Shown here: piece after piece, positions 55,015-64,000 of the stretch
Layout: every line of letters starts with the position of its first letter
How positions within the stretch are numbered: the stretch's first letter is position 1
From: Methylopila sp. M107
GTDB lineage: Bacteria; Pseudomonadota; Alphaproteobacteria; Rhizobiales; Methylopilaceae
Length of the DNA: 64,000 bases
NCBI RefSeq assembly: GCF_000384475.1
Contig: NZ_ARWB01000001.1
Location: forward strand, 2,832,176 to 2,896,175
Direction: 5' to 3'
The notes under the pieces: generated by a model
Database searches by the model: none
Seen by the model: only the letters and a program-made list of their open reading frames with translations
Told to the model about the DNA's origin: nothing
Made by a program: the position numbers and the translations under genes

Positions 55015-55497
55015 ATGGAGCTGGCTTTTCGCAACTCCCTCAACTCGATTTTCTCCAGGCTCGATCGGTCGCGGCGGTCCGATTCTGACTCGGCTGCGCT
55101 GCACGACAAGGTCGAGCGGCGTCTCGCGATTTTCCGAGAGGCGCGCGAGACCAAATTCCGTCCGGTGATGGACGCGGTCGGGGCCTATCTGATGGCCAAG
55201 GGCATGGAGCACGAGATCCTGATCTTCGAGCCTGAGCCGAACGCGCCGCCGCATGACCGCGAGTCGCGCTTCTGCTTCCACGTCATCAGGCCGCCGCGCC
55301 GCCAAGACGCGCGCGAATATCCGGGCATGTCGGTCGCATGCGACCCGTTCTCCAACACCGTGCGGTTCCGCACCAACCGTGTCTGGACCGGCGGATCGGC
55401 GGGCTTCGCCCCGACCGGCGCGATGGCGATCGAGGAGGTCGACCTCGCGGTCTTTCAGGACCAGATGCTGGCGTTTTTGGCCGCCGCCTTCCGCTGA
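55015..55497 (+). CDS. Hypothetical protein between obgE and proB
   Basis: A 160-residue protein of unknown family. The N-terminal half is helical and charged (ALHDKVERRLAIFREARETKF), and the C-terminal half is beta-rich (EHEILIFEPEP, SRFCFHVIRPP, NTVRFRTNRVW) with a final helix (VFQDQMLAFLAAAFR). The composition is balanced and the frame uses typical codons, so it looks real. The ATG at 55015 is preferred to a TTG at 54994. The region just before it (54900-54960) is AT-richer and may hold a promoter. Confidence 0.6.
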   Translation: MELAFRNSLNSIFSRLDRSRRSDSDSAALHDKVERRLAIFREARETKFRPVMDAVGAYLMAKGMEHEILIFEPEPNAPPHDRESRFCFHVIRPPRRQDAREYPGMSVACDPFSNTVRFRTNRVWTGGSAGFAPTGAMAIEEVDLAVFQDQMLAFLAAAFR

Positions 55498-55617
55498 GGA
55501 TCTGCGCGCTCTTGAACTGGCCCCGGTTTGTGACCTAAGCGTCCGCGTCGTCTTCGCGCCGTCGCGGACGCTTTCGAACACTGACCGCAGCATCCAGTTC
55601 CGCTAGGCCAAGCCCGC

Positions 55618-56742
55618 GTGTCCGCCCTCGACCTCGCCTCCTTTCGCCGCATCGTCGTCAAGATCGGCTCGGCTCTGCTCGTAGACCAGCGACAAGGCGT
55701 GCTGAAGCGCGCCTGGCTGGAAAGCCTCGTGGCCGATCTCGCCCGCCACGCAGAGCGTGGCGCCGAGATCGTGGTCGTATCTTCCGGATCGATCGCGCTC
55801 GGCCGGACCATTCTAAAGCTGCCGAAGGGACCGTTGCGGCTGGAGGACAGCCAGGCTGCGGCGGCGGTGGGTCAGATCGCGCTCGCCCGCGCCTGGAGCG
55901 AGGCGCTCGGGAGCCATAACATTTCGGCTGGCCAAGTGCTGCTGACGCTCGGCGACACCGAGGAGCGGCGACGCTTCCTCAACGCCCGCGCCACGCTGGC
56001 GAGGCTGCTCGCGCTGAAATGCGTTCCGGTCGTCAACGAGAACGACACGGTCGCGACCCAGGAGATCCGCTACGGCGACAATGACCGGCTGGCGGCTCGC
56101 GTCGCCTCGATGGCGGACGCCGACTGTCTCGTGCTGCTCTCAGACATCGACGGGCTCTACAGCGCGCCGCCCGCGCACGACCCCAACGCGACGCTGATCC
56201 CGCTGGTCGAGCGCGTGACGCCCGAGATCGAGGCGATCGCGGGCGGGGCGGCGTCGGAATATTCGCGTGGCGGCATGCGCACCAAGATCGAAGCCGCGCG
56301 GATCGCGACCGGCGCCGGCGTCCACATGCTGATCGCATCCGGCCATGTCATGAGCCCGCTCTCGGTCGTCGAGCATGGCGGCCGTTGCACCTGGTTCCTG
56401 CCGCAGGACAATCCCGGACAGGCGCGCAAGAAATGGATCGCCGGCGTGCTCGCGCCGAAGGGCGCGATCCATGTCGACGCGGGCGCCGCCTCCGCGCTCA
56501 ACCGCGGCCGCTCGCTGCTGCCGGCGGGCGTCACCCGCATCGAGGGCTTTTTCTCGCGCGGCGACGCGGTGGTGGTGCGCGCGCCCGACGGGGTCGAGGT
56601 CGCGCGCGGGATCGTCTCCTATGACAGCGCCGACGCCAACCGCCTGCGCGGCAAGGCCAGCGCCGAGATCGAGGCGGTGCTGGGGTTCAAGGGCAAGCCC
56701 GCGATCATCCATCGCGACGACCTGGTGCTGACGGGGGCGTAA
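55618..56742 (+). CDS. proB: Glutamate 5-kinase
   Basis: A 374-residue protein with an amino acid kinase domain ([52 protein letters not shown]) and a C-terminal PUA domain (about 275-374, AINHV-type fold with [11 protein letters not shown]). It phosphorylates glutamate in the first step of proline synthesis. GTG start at 55618. The TAATG junction with the next gene indicates coupling. Confidence 0.96.
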   Translation: MSALDLASFRRIVVKIGSALLVDQRQGVLKRAWLESLVADLARHAERGAEIVVVSSGSIALGRTILKLPKGPLRLEDSQAAAAVGQIALARAWSEALGSHNISAGQVLLTLGDTEERRRFLNARATLARLLALKCVPVVNENDTVATQEIRYGDNDRLAARVASMADADCLVLLSDIDGLYSAPPAHDPNATLIPLVERVTPEIEAIAGGAASEYSRGGMRTKIEAARIATGAGVHMLIASGHVMSPLSVVEHGGRCTWFLPQDNPGQARKKWIAGVLAPKGAIHVDAGAASALNRGRSLLPAGVTRIEGFFSRGDAVVVRAPDGVEVARGIVSYDSADANRLRGKASAEIEAVLGFKGKPAIIHRDDLVLTGA

Positions 56743-57152
56743 TGAGTTTCGACGCGACGATCGAACTGCTGAAAGTCATTCCAGGCGGCGAAGAGCTTTT
56801 GGGCTGGTTTGAGGGGCCGCCGGATTTTCACGACGCCGAGGTTCTGAGCCTTCATCTCGATCGTGACGCGGAAAGTTCTCTGACGCTGATGGTCTTTGGT
56901 CGTCGCCAGAACGCGCGCGTGACGTTCGTGCTCGATCAGTGGATCGACGTGGCGCTTCGCGGCTTCAGCGATCAGAACGTCGTGGCGGGCCTGACGCTGC
57001 GACCGCCCGCGGAGCGGCTCATGGAGCCTTGGGAACTCGGGGTCGGAGCGCGGCCAGGCGAAGTGGAGATCGTTCTAACGCCGTGCTTTGGCGCCTATGG
57101 CTCAATCCGGGCGAATTTGAAGGCGATCAGACTGGAAGCTGCTTCAGCCTGA
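56742..57152 (+). CDS. Immunity protein 50 (Imm50)-like protein
   Basis: A 136-residue protein. The order WFEGPPDFHDAEVLSLHLDRDAESSLTLMVF with the FHDAEV motif and alternating beta strands is what I associate with the Imm50 family of polymorphic-toxin immunity proteins. The ATG overlaps the proB stop (TAATG). No toxin gene is adjacent, so either it is an orphan immunity gene or the fold has another role here. Confidence 0.65.
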   Translation: MSFDATIELLKVIPGGEELLGWFEGPPDFHDAEVLSLHLDRDAESSLTLMVFGRRQNARVTFVLDQWIDVALRGFSDQNVVAGLTLRPPAERLMEPWELGVGARPGEVEIVLTPCFGAYGSIRANLKAIRLEAASA

Positions 57153-57247
57153 CTGCTATCTGAGGGGCCGTTCTCAGGCGATGGCTTACGTGCACCGTAG
57201 CAGAGCCGGACACTCATGGATCAGGGCCGGGCATGGCGGCGAATGTT

Positions 57248-57943
57248 CTAACCCGCGACCGCCTTCGCCGCCTCGTCGATCAACCCGGCGACTTCGACCG
57301 GATGCGACGCCAGCGAGGCGTGGCTCGCGTCCAGTCGCAGAATGCTCTTCGGTCCGATCCGCTTCGCCATGAACTCCTGGTTTTCCGGCGCGATCATGCG
57401 GTCCTGCGTGCTGAGCTGGTACCAGGACGGTTTCGATTTCCAGGCGGGCGTCGTCACCGCGTCGCCGAACGTGGCGGCGAGCGGCGCCTTCTGTGTGACC
57501 TCCATCACCAGCGCTTCGTCCGCCGTCAGGTCCTGGCAGAAGCTTTCGCGGAATTTGCCGGGTTTGACCCAGAGATAGCCGTAGCTGTCGGGCTCGAGAT
57601 TGGCCGCGCCGACCGGCGGATGCGCCTGAGTCAGGCCGCCCGGACTCTCGCCGGCGTCCGGCGCAAACGCTGCGATGTAGACGAGCCCGGCGACGTTGGG
57701 ATGCATGCCGGCCTCGGTGATGACGGCGCCGCCATAGGAATGCCCGACGAGAAGAACCGGCCCGTCCTGCTGGGCGATCATCTTCCGGGTGCGCTCGGCG
57801 TCGTCGGCGAGCGAGGTGAGGGGCGCGTCGACAGCGTGCAGCCGCTCATGTCCGAGCCGCGAGAGTTCGACAATGACCTTCGCCCAATGACCGGAGCCGC
57901 CCCAAAACCCGTGCACCAGGATGATCGTGGGTTTTCCGGTCAT
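57248..57943 (-). CDS. Alpha/beta hydrolase
   Basis: A 231-residue alpha/beta-fold hydrolase: oxyanion start [14 protein letters not shown], nucleophile elbow GHSYGG (Ser), acid region STQDRMI and catalytic His in DASHAS. This salicylate esterase-like/EstC group cleaves small esters or related bonds. It lies on the opposite strand between proB-imm50 and proA, so it splits the proline genes. Confidence 0.9.
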   Translation of the reverse strand: MTGKPTIILVHGFWGGSGHWAKVIVELSRLGHERLHAVDAPLTSLADDAERTRKMIAQQDGPVLLVGHSYGGAVITEAGMHPNVAGLVYIAAFAPDAGESPGGLTQAHPPVGAANLEPDSYGYLWVKPGKFRESFCQDLTADEALVMEVTQKAPLAATFGDAVTTPAWKSKPSWYQLSTQDRMIAPENQEFMAKRIGPKSILRLDASHASLASHPVEVAGLIDEAAKAVAG

Positions 57944-58139
57944 GCCGCTCTCCTCGCGCGAGCTGTGTGTGCAATGTCAGTACGCGATCTCGAAAGGGTT
58001 TCGAACCGCGAAAATCGAAGTGCGCGTGGCTCGCGGCTGGCCGATCCGAAACCGACTGGCGCCCGCCGTGCGACGCTCCCATTTGATGACGTCGCTGGAA
58101 AAACACGTTACCAAGCCGGCAATCCGCGAGACTGCTGCC

Positions 58140-59426
58140 ATGACCCTAGTAGCCGAACGCCAAACCGAGGACGTCGCAGCGATCATGCGCGACGTCGGCC
58201 GTCGCGCGCGCGCCGCCGCGCGGAAGCTCGCCTTGGCGCCGCGGGAGGCCAAGGACGCGGCCCTCGTCGCGGCCGGCAGTCGGCTGCGCGAGACCGAAAG
58301 CGCGATCCTGTCCGCGAACGCCGCCGACGTCGCGGCCGCGAAGGCCGCCGGCGTCGCGGGCTCGTTCATCGACCGGCTGACGCTGAGCCATGGCCGGCTC
58401 GCTTCCGTCGCCGAAGGGCTGGAGACGGTCGCGGGCCTGGCCGATCCGGTCGGCGAGACGATCGCGTCGTGGAAGCGGCCGAACGGCCTGCGCATCGAGC
58501 GGGTCCGCACCCCGCTCGGCGTCATCGGCGTGATTTATGAAAGCCGCCCGAACGTCACAGCCGACGCAGGCGCGCTCTGCCTCAAGGCCGGCAACGCTGC
58601 GATCCTGCGCGGCGGGACCGACAGTTTTCGCTCGTCCGCCGCGATCCACGCGGCGCTCGTTCACGGCCTCGCCGAAGCGGGCCTGCCAGAGGACGCAATC
58701 CAGCTGGTGCCGACGCGAGACCGCGCGGCCGTAGGCGCCATGCTGTCCGGCCTCGACGGCAACATCGACGTCATCGTGCCGCGCGGCGGCAAGGGGCTTG
58801 TCGCGCGCGTGCAGGAGGAGGCGCGCGTTCCGGTGTTCGCGCACCTTGAGGGCAACTGCCACGTCTATGTGGGGCCAAGCGCCGATCTCGACATGGCGAA
58901 GGCGATCGTGCTCAACGCAAAGCTCCGGCGCACCGGCGTCTGCGGCGCGGCTGAGACGCTGCTGGTCGACCGGTCCGTCGCCGCGACGCACCTGAAACCC
59001 CTGGTCGAGGCGCTGATCGAGGCCGGTTGCGAGGTGCGTGGCGACACCGAGACGAAGCGCGTCGACGCTCGCGTGGCCGAGGCGACCGAGGAGGACTGGC
59101 GCACCGAATATCTCGACGCGATCATCGCCGTGAAGGTGGTGGACGGGGTCGACGCCGCCATCGATCACATCGAGGCGTTCGGCTCGCACCACACCGACGC
59201 GATCGTCACCAACGACGAGCGGCTCGCGGCAAAATTCCTGGCGGAGGTCGACAGCGCGATCGTGACCCACAACGCCTCGACCCAGTTCGCGGATGGCGGC
59301 GAGTTCGGCTTCGGCGCCGAGATCGGCATCGCCACGGGACGGATGCACGCGCGTGGGCCTGTCGGCGTCGAGCAGCTGACATCGTTCAACTACCGCGTCC
59401 ACGGCACGGGGCAGACGCGGCCTTGA
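58140..59426 (+). CDS. proA: Gamma-glutamyl phosphate reductase
   Basis: A 428-residue aldehyde dehydrogenase-fold enzyme. Diagnostic parts are [37 protein letters not shown], the catalytic Cys in [12 protein letters not shown] and [11 protein letters not shown]. It makes glutamate semialdehyde in proline synthesis. The frame is open upstream to 57921, but the family start lies near [12 protein letters not shown], so the ATG at 58140 is used. Unlike many relatives it is separated from proB by an antisense gene and so needs its own promoter. Confidence 0.96.
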   Translation: MTLVAERQTEDVAAIMRDVGRRARAAARKLALAPREAKDAALVAAGSRLRETESAILSANAADVAAAKAAGVAGSFIDRLTLSHGRLASVAEGLETVAGLADPVGETIASWKRPNGLRIERVRTPLGVIGVIYESRPNVTADAGALCLKAGNAAILRGGTDSFRSSAAIHAALVHGLAEAGLPEDAIQLVPTRDRAAVGAMLSGLDGNIDVIVPRGGKGLVARVQEEARVPVFAHLEGNCHVYVGPSADLDMAKAIVLNAKLRRTGVCGAAETLLVDRSVAATHLKPLVEALIEAGCEVRGDTETKRVDARVAEATEEDWRTEYLDAIIAVKVVDGVDAAIDHIEAFGSHHTDAIVTNDERLAAKFLAEVDSAIVTHNASTQFADGGEFGFGAEIGIATGRMHARGPVGVEQLTSFNYRVHGTGQTRP

Positions 59427-59440
59427 TAGCGCAATTCTGT

Positions 59441-59581
59441 CCCCCTCCCCCTTGCGGGGAGGGGTTAGGGGTGGGGGTCGTTCCGGATGGGGCGCCATGG
59501 GCGACACGCGCTCGACGCCTGGCTCCCGCATTTCGTTCTGAACCACCCCCCACCCTAACCCTCCCCCGCGAGGCGGGAGGG
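59441..59581. repeat. REP-like palindrome between proA and nadD
   Basis: The left part CCCCCTCCCCCTTGCGGGGA...GGGTTAGGGGTGGGGG pairs with CCCCCACCCTAACCCTCCCC...GGGAGGG at the right. The spacer is about 60 bases. It could fold in the transcript between the two genes. Confidence 0.7.
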
Positions 59582-59601
59582 AACGACGCGGCGGCCTGTT
59601 C

Positions 59602-60225
59602 GTGAGCCGCCTCCTCACCCCAAAGCTCCCGCCCCATTCGCCCGGCATGGCGATCGGGCTCTACGGCGGCTCGTTCAACCCGCCGCACGAGGCCCATCGC
59701 AAGGTCGCGCTGACGGCGCTGAAGCGGCTCGGGCTCGACCGGGTGTGGATCCTCGTCACGCCCGGCAATCCGCTGAAACAGCATGGCGGGCTGCCGTCGC
59801 TCGACGACAGGATCACTGCGGTGAAGACGCTGATCCGCCATCCGCGCGTCGACGTCACAGGCGTGGAAGGCGACATCGGCACCAGCCGCACCTGCCAAGT
59901 GCTGGCCTACCTCAAGGCCCGCTGCCCGGATGTCGACTTCGTGTGGATCATGGGCGCGGACAATCTGGTTGATCTGCATCGCTGGGGCCGCTGGCGGCGC
60001 ATCATGGACGGCGCCCCCGTCGCGATCGTCGACCGCCCCGGCGCGGACTTCGCCGCTCTCTCTGCGCGGGCGGCGCGGACCTATGCGGCGTGGCGGGTCG
60101 ATGAGAGCGACGCGGGCTCGATCGCCCGCATGCGCGCGCCCGCATGGACGTTCCTGCATGGCCCGCTGTCAAAGCTGTCTTCGACCGAGATTCGCAACGG
60201 AGCGACCGCCGCGCCTGCGAAATGA
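59602..60225 (+). CDS. nadD: Nicotinate-mononucleotide adenylyltransferase
   Basis: A 207-residue nucleotidyltransferase. GLYGGSFNPPHEAHR holds the HxGH-like motif of the NadD family, WIMGADNLVDLHRW follows, and SSTEIRNG is the ISSTxIR motif. It makes nicotinate adenine dinucleotide for NAD synthesis. A GTG at 59602 gives a short Pro-rich extension usual in this group; the ATG at 59647 is the alternative start. Confidence 0.95.
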   Translation: MSRLLTPKLPPHSPGMAIGLYGGSFNPPHEAHRKVALTALKRLGLDRVWILVTPGNPLKQHGGLPSLDDRITAVKTLIRHPRVDVTGVEGDIGTSRTCQVLAYLKARCPDVDFVWIMGADNLVDLHRWGRWRRIMDGAPVAIVDRPGADFAALSARAARTYAAWRVDESDAGSIARMRAPAWTFLHGPLSKLSSTEIRNGATAAPAK

Positions 60226-60358
60226 AGCATTTGGTGGTAGCGAAGGGCCGTGTCCCGAAAAGCTCGGCTTCCGGCCGTTTCGCATCACTTTGGCGCGTCT
60301 TGGTTGAAATGTCGCATGTTTCGGCTTTAATCTATGAGCGCCGAAACAGGATTTCGGC

Positions 60359-60799
60359 TTGAGGACGGCAGACGGAGCAGAACCCCTGTCCATCACACAG
60401 CTGAAGGAGCAGCCCGACGCGGCGGCTCATCTGGGCGCCGGAGCGGCCAATGCGGCCAACCCTGCGCTGCTTCACCTCATCCTCGACGTGCTCGACGACA
60501 ACAAGGCTGAAGAGACCGTGGTCATCGACCTGCGCGGCAAGTCCGCTTTGGCCGACGACATGGTCATCGCTTCGGGCCGTGCGACGCGGCATGTCGGCGC
60601 GATCGCCGACAAGCTGGTCGAGGAGCTCAAGAACGCCGGCCACGGCAAGGTCAAGGTCGAGGGCCTACCGAACTGCGATTGGGTGCTGCTCGATTGCGGC
60701 GACGTGATCGTGCACCTGTTCCGCCCGGAAGTTCGCGCCTTCTACAATCTCGAAAAGATGTGGTCGGCCGGGCGTCCGTCGGAAATCGTGCTGTCCTGA
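60359..60799 (+). CDS. rsfS: Ribosomal silencing factor RsfS
   Basis: The core (about residues 37-140, LHLILDVLDDNKAEETVVIDLRGKSALADDMVIASGRATRHV...NCDWVLLDCGDVIVHLF) is RsfS/Iojap. It binds ribosomal protein L14 and blocks subunit joining in starvation. The start is uncertain: a TTG at 60359 gives 146 residues with a low-complexity N-terminal extension, and no ATG lies near the core. Confidence 0.93.
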   Translation: MRTADGAEPLSITQLKEQPDAAAHLGAGAANAANPALLHLILDVLDDNKAEETVVIDLRGKSALADDMVIASGRATRHVGAIADKLVEELKNAGHGKVKVEGLPNCDWVLLDCGDVIVHLFRPEVRAFYNLEKMWSAGRPSEIVLS

Positions 60800-60813
60800 A
60801 CGCACCTTAAACT

Positions 60814-61296
60814 GTGCGTCTGGTCATCGCGGCGGTGGGCCGCCTGAAAAGCGGCCCCGAGCGGGATCTCGCGCGCCGCTATGTCGAGCGGATCGGCCAG
60901 ATCGGAAGGGGCGTCGCTCTCGACGCTCCGGAGATCATCGAGCTCGACGAAAGCCGGGCGCGCAACCCCGACCAGCGCAAGCGCGACGAGGCGGCGGCGC
61001 TCACGGGCGCGCTCGATCCGAAGCTCGCCGTCTTCGCTCTCGACGAAAACGGCAAGCATTTTTCCAGCGAATCCTTCGCCGAAGAGATCGGCCGTCGCCG
61101 CGACGACGGCGCGACGGGACTCGCCTTCGTCATCGGCGGGGCCGACGGCCTCGACGAGGCGTTTCTCGCGAACGCCGATCGTAAGCTCGCCTTCGGCGCC
61201 ATGACCTGGCCGCACCAGATCGTCCGCGTGCTGCTCGCCGAGCAGCTTTACCGCGCCGCGACGATCCTCGCCGGGCACCCGTATCACCGCAGCTGA
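60814..61296 (+). CDS. rlmH: 23S rRNA pseudouridine(1915)-N3-methyltransferase RlmH
   Basis: A 160-residue SPOUT methyltransferase. The start RLVIAAVGRLKSGPERDLARRYVERI is typical. The SAM-binding knot is FVIGGADGLDEAF and the end is MTWPHQIVRVLLAEQLYRA with a final HPYH(R). GTG start at 60814, 14 bases after rsfS, consistent with one operon. Confidence 0.96.
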   Translation: MRLVIAAVGRLKSGPERDLARRYVERIGQIGRGVALDAPEIIELDESRARNPDQRKRDEAAALTGALDPKLAVFALDENGKHFSSESFAEEIGRRRDDGATGLAFVIGGADGLDEAFLANADRKLAFGAMTWPHQIVRVLLAEQLYRAATILAGHPYHRS

Positions 61297-61422
61297 GCCG
61301 GTCGCGAACGCTCCTCCGCGGCTTCGTGCTTTCGTCGATCTTGCCAGCGCCGGAAAACGACCAGTTAAGTTGCGCGCAATCTAGAGCCGAAACGGCCAGC
61401 GCAATACCGGGAGGAAATCGAC

Positions 61423-61890
61423 ATGAAACTCACCCATATCGCGGCGGTCGCCGCGGCTCTGCTCGCAAGCTCGACCGCCGCCTCGGCCGCCGAAGTGACC
61501 GACACGATCGAGATCAAGGCGTCGCCCGCAAAGGTCTGGGCGGCGTCGGCGGACGACTTCTGCGGAATCGCCAAGTTCCATCCGGCAATCGAGAAATGCG
61601 CGCTCTCGGCCGGCGGCAAGACCCGGACGCTCTCGCTGAAGGGCGGCGGGACGATCGTCGAGAACCTGACCGCCCACAAGGACGGCTCGAGCTATTCCTA
61701 TGTGATCGTCGAAAGCCCGCTTCCGGTCGCCGACTATAAGTCGACCTTCTCCGTCAAGGGCTCCGGCGACACGTCCATGGTGACGTGGACCGGCTCGTTC
61801 GAGCCGAAAGGGGCGGACGAGGCCGCGGCCAAGAAGGTCATCGCCGGCATCTACGCCGGCGGCCTCGCGGCGTTGAAGGCGAAGTTCTGA
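61423..61890 (+). CDS. SRPBCC-family protein with signal peptide
   Basis: A 155-residue protein. A signal peptide (MKLTHIAAVAAALLASSTAASA) precedes a START/polyketide-cyclase-like fold: VTDTIEIKASPAKVWAASADDFCGIAKFHPAIEKC at the start and a C-terminal helix AAKKVIAGIYAGGLAALKAKF. Such proteins bind small hydrophobic ligands; this one is probably periplasmic. GGGAGG lies ahead of the ATG. It separates rlmH from the envC-like gene. Confidence 0.85.
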   Translation: MKLTHIAAVAAALLASSTAASAAEVTDTIEIKASPAKVWAASADDFCGIAKFHPAIEKCALSAGGKTRTLSLKGGGTIVENLTAHKDGSSYSYVIVESPLPVADYKSTFSVKGSGDTSMVTWTGSFEPKGADEAAAKKVIAGIYAGGLAALKAKF

Positions 61891-61990
61891 GGCGAGGCGT
61901 TTTCGCTTGTCCGGCCCTGCGGCCGGGACAATGGCGTCCCGGCATCCCCTGGTTGACGAAACCTTAACGGGGGTGGACTGAAATCGTCCG

Positions 61991-63340
61991 ATGGTCCGGG
62001 CCGCTTTCGCAGTGCTGATCCTTGGGGCCGCGCTCGGCGCGGGGGGAGACGTGCGCGCCGAAGACACGCTCGTCCCACCCGCCGCCGTGCCGGACGCGAC
62101 GGCCGAGCAGCGGCGGGCGCTCGAGAGCGCGCGCGAGGACCTAAAGGAGACCGAGGAGCGCCGCCAGCGGCTCGCCGCCGAGGTCGAGGCGCTGAGGGGG
62201 GAGCGCGCCAAGCTGCAGGCGGGGCTCGCAGGGGCCGTCGCGTCGATCCGGGAGAAGGAGCCGGCCGTTGAGGACCGCACCCGCCGGATCGGCGAACTCG
62301 GCGAATCGGAGCGTCAGCTGAAGGTTTCGCTGCTCGCGCGACGCGAGGTGCTGGCCGAGGTGATCGCCGCCCTGCAGCGCATGGGCCGCCAGCCGCCGCC
62401 GGCGTTGCTGGTTCGCCCCAACGACGCGCTGGAGGCGCTGAGATCCGCGATCCTGCTCGGCGCGGTCGTGCCCGACATGCGCGCCGAGGCGGAGGCGCTC
62501 GGTTCGGACCTGCGCGAGATGGCGCGTCTGAAAGACATGCTGACCGGCGAGCGCGACGCTCTGTCGAAGGAGGTCGCTGACCTCGCAGGCCAGCGCGAAC
62601 GGCTCGCCGCCCTGACGGAAGAGCGTCAGCGGCAGGCGCAGGCGCGCTCGTCCGACCTTGACGGAGAGGCCGGTAAGGCGGTCGAGATCGCCCGCAGCGT
62701 CGGCGACCTCGAGGCGCTGATCGGCAAGATGGAGGCCGATCAGGCCCGCGCGGCGGCCGAAGCGGCCAGGGAGGCCGAACGGCAGGCGTTGAAATCCGAG
62801 GCCGAAAGACTGGCCGCCGAGAAGGCCGCTCTTCAGCCGTCGGCCAAGGTCGACCCCGCCTCTTTCGGCGACGCCGCAAGGCTCAGTCCCGCGATGCCGT
62901 TCGAGAAGGCGCGCGGCCTGCTGCCGCTCCCGGTCTCGGGCAAGACCATGCTCGGCTTCGGCGACAAGGACGTTTCCGGATCGCCCGCCAAGGGCGTGTC
63001 GATCGCAAGTTCGCCGGGCGCGCCCGTCACGGCGCCGGCCGATGGATGGGTGGTATATGCGGGGCCGTTCAGAACTTACGGTCGACTCTTGATCCTGAAC
63101 GCGGGCGGCGGCTATCATGTCCTCTTGGCGGGAATGGAGCGCATCACGGTTGGCCTGAACCAGTTCGTACTCGCTGGCGAGCCAGTGGGGACCATGCGCA
63201 GCGCCGCGGGCGCGACGGAAAAACCCGCGACGGCGTCATCAGAAAGACCCGTTTTATATATCGAGTTCCGTAAAGATCGCGGCTCGATAGACCCCTCGCC
63301 CTGGTGGGCCGGGGCGCCAGGCGAGAAGGTAGGCGGATAA
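61991..63340 (+). CDS. EnvC-like murein hydrolase activator (degenerate LytM)
   Basis: A 449-residue periplasmic protein. A signal peptide (about 1-23) is followed by a long coiled coil (about 40-270, rich in E, R, A and L) and a C-terminal LytM/M23 domain (about 310-440). The zinc ligands of active M23 enzymes are missing: KGVSIASSPGAPV replaces the usual H-x3-D segment and LYIEFRK replaces HxH-type ends. It should therefore activate amidases at cell division, like EnvC, rather than cut peptidoglycan. Its stop overlaps the ctpA start (TAATG). Confidence 0.9.
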   Translation: MVRAAFAVLILGAALGAGGDVRAEDTLVPPAAVPDATAEQRRALESAREDLKETEERRQRLAAEVEALRGERAKLQAGLAGAVASIREKEPAVEDRTRRIGELGESERQLKVSLLARREVLAEVIAALQRMGRQPPPALLVRPNDALEALRSAILLGAVVPDMRAEAEALGSDLREMARLKDMLTGERDALSKEVADLAGQRERLAALTEERQRQAQARSSDLDGEAGKAVEIARSVGDLEALIGKMEADQARAAAEAAREAERQALKSEAERLAAEKAALQPSAKVDPASFGDAARLSPAMPFEKARGLLPLPVSGKTMLGFGDKDVSGSPAKGVSIASSPGAPVTAPADGWVVYAGPFRTYGRLLILNAGGGYHVLLAGMERITVGLNQFVLAGEPVGTMRSAAGATEKPATASSERPVLYIEFRKDRGSIDPSPWWAGAPGEKVGG

Positions 63341-64000
63341 TGCGCAAGGTTTCCCTGGTGCTCTTCGGCGCCGTCATCGGCGCCACGGCGGCCGGCATGG
63401 CCTCGCAGCCGCGAGCGTTCTTCGGAACGGTCGCGGAAGCGGCCGGAGCGAGCGACACCTACAAGCAACTCACTCTGTTCGGCGACGTGTTCGAGCGCGT
63501 GCGCGACGACTATGTCGAGAAGCCGGAGGATTCCAAGCTCGTCGAAGGCGCGATCAGCGGCATGCTGGCAGGCCTCGACCCGCATTCGAGCTACATGGAC
63601 GCCAAGGCGTTCAAGGAGATGCGGACCAACACCGACGGCAAGTTCGGCGGCCTCGGCATTCGCGTCCAGATGTTCGAGAAGCAGATCCGCGTCGAGGGCG
63701 CGATCGACGACACGCCGGCCGCGAAGGCCGGCATCCGCGCCAAGGACATCATCACCCAGCTCGACGGCCAGGCGATCGACGGGCTGAGCCTTGAACAGGC
63801 CGTCGACAAGATGCGCGGCGCGATCGGCACGCCGATCACGCTCACCATCCAGCGCGAGGGCGTCGAGAAGCCGGTCGAGGTCAAGCTCGTCCGCGCCGAG
63901 ATCAGCCTCGATTCGGTGAAGTGGGAGGTCGTCAACGACGACATCGGCTACCTGCGCATCAGCCAGTTCAACGCCACCACTTTCGAGCAGATGAACAAGG
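63340..64000 (+). CDS. ctpA: Carboxy-terminal processing protease (S41), N-terminal part (partial)
   Basis: The first 220 codons of a gene cut by the window end. A signal or membrane anchor (KVSLVLFGAVIGATAAGMA) precedes the family start FGDVFERVRDDYVEKPEDSKLVEGAISGMLAGLDPHSSYMD. A PDZ domain follows (FGGLGIRV...IDDTPAAKAGIRAKDIITQLDG). The catalytic Ser-Lys core lies beyond the window. It processes periplasmic proteins near their C termini. The ATG overlaps the stop of the envC-like gene. Confidence 0.95.
   Translation, partial: MRKVSLVLFGAVIGATAAGMASQPRAFFGTVAEAAGASDTYKQLTLFGDVFERVRDDYVEKPEDSKLVEGAISGMLAGLDPHSSYMDAKAFKEMRTNTDGKFGGLGIRVQMFEKQIRVEGAIDDTPAAKAGIRAKDIITQLDGQAIDGLSLEQAVDKMRGAIGTPITLTIQREGVEKPVEVKLVRAEISLDSVKWEVVNDDIGYLRISQFNATTFEQMNK

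Overview
The window reads as part of a chromosome of a GC-rich alphaproteobacterium, most likely of the order Hyphomicrobiales (inferred). The gene order obgE - proB - proA - nadD - rsfS - rlmH - envC-like - ctpA, the FlbT/FlaF flagellin regulators, an aerobic-type cobF and many palindromic REP-like intergenic repeats all fit that group. The genus cannot be fixed from sequence alone.

Region 1 (1-1890): the 3' end of an RND efflux pump gene, then a SARP/BTAD-type activator gene. Region 2 (about 2.2-27.8 kb): an almost gap-free, translationally coupled run of 17 genes on the + strand that encodes an extracellular contractile injection system (eCIS, a phage-tail-like particle). It has a sheath, a single tube protein, a DUF4255 terminator, an AAA+ ATPase, an Afp7-like tube/hub protein, a LysM-like wedge protein, a gpD hub, a separate gpV spike with an HxH tip, a gp25 wedge, two baseplate J proteins, a tail protein I/beta-helix protein and a large DUF6519 protein. 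Two DUF4157 (eCIS core domain) proteins at the end are the likely cargo. One has a C-terminal region resembling SleB-type cell-wall hydrolases. The other has a long amphipathic helical region and two copies of a DHI...YRPxH module. No capsid, portal, terminase or lysis genes are present. The SARP gene just upstream, with an 11-bp-spaced direct repeat in the gap between them, is a candidate for control of the cluster.

Region 3 (27.8-32.7 kb): a complete IS630-family element with intact TA target duplication sits 8 bp after the eCIS. Beyond it is a LysR regulator divergent from a ring-cleaving dioxygenase, a serine hydrolase and a pirin, which looks like an aromatic or quinone detoxification locus. 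Region 4 (33.0-47.5 kb): a copper sensor csoR; a reductive pyrimidine/hydantoin catabolism cluster (preT, preA, an ABC importer with two permeases and an NMT1-type binding protein, hydA, an M20 carbamoylase and a second M20 amidohydrolase) interrupted by a Phd/VapC toxin-antitoxin pair; then a convergent copA. csoR and copA, 14 kb apart, carry the same TACCC-N5-GGGTA palindrome just upstream of their start codons.

Region 5 (47.5-53.5 kb): single genes: a response regulator without phosphorylation residues, cobF, an Old Yellow Enzyme, flbT-flaF, an acyl-CoA dehydrogenase and an internally repeated membrane protein. Region 6 (53.8-64.0 kb): the conserved housekeeping block from obgE to ctpA, interrupted by an Imm50-like gene, an antisense alpha/beta hydrolase and an SRPBCC protein. 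The window ends inside ctpA. REP-like palindromes of two families fill many intergenic gaps from 30 kb onward and are absent from the eCIS.
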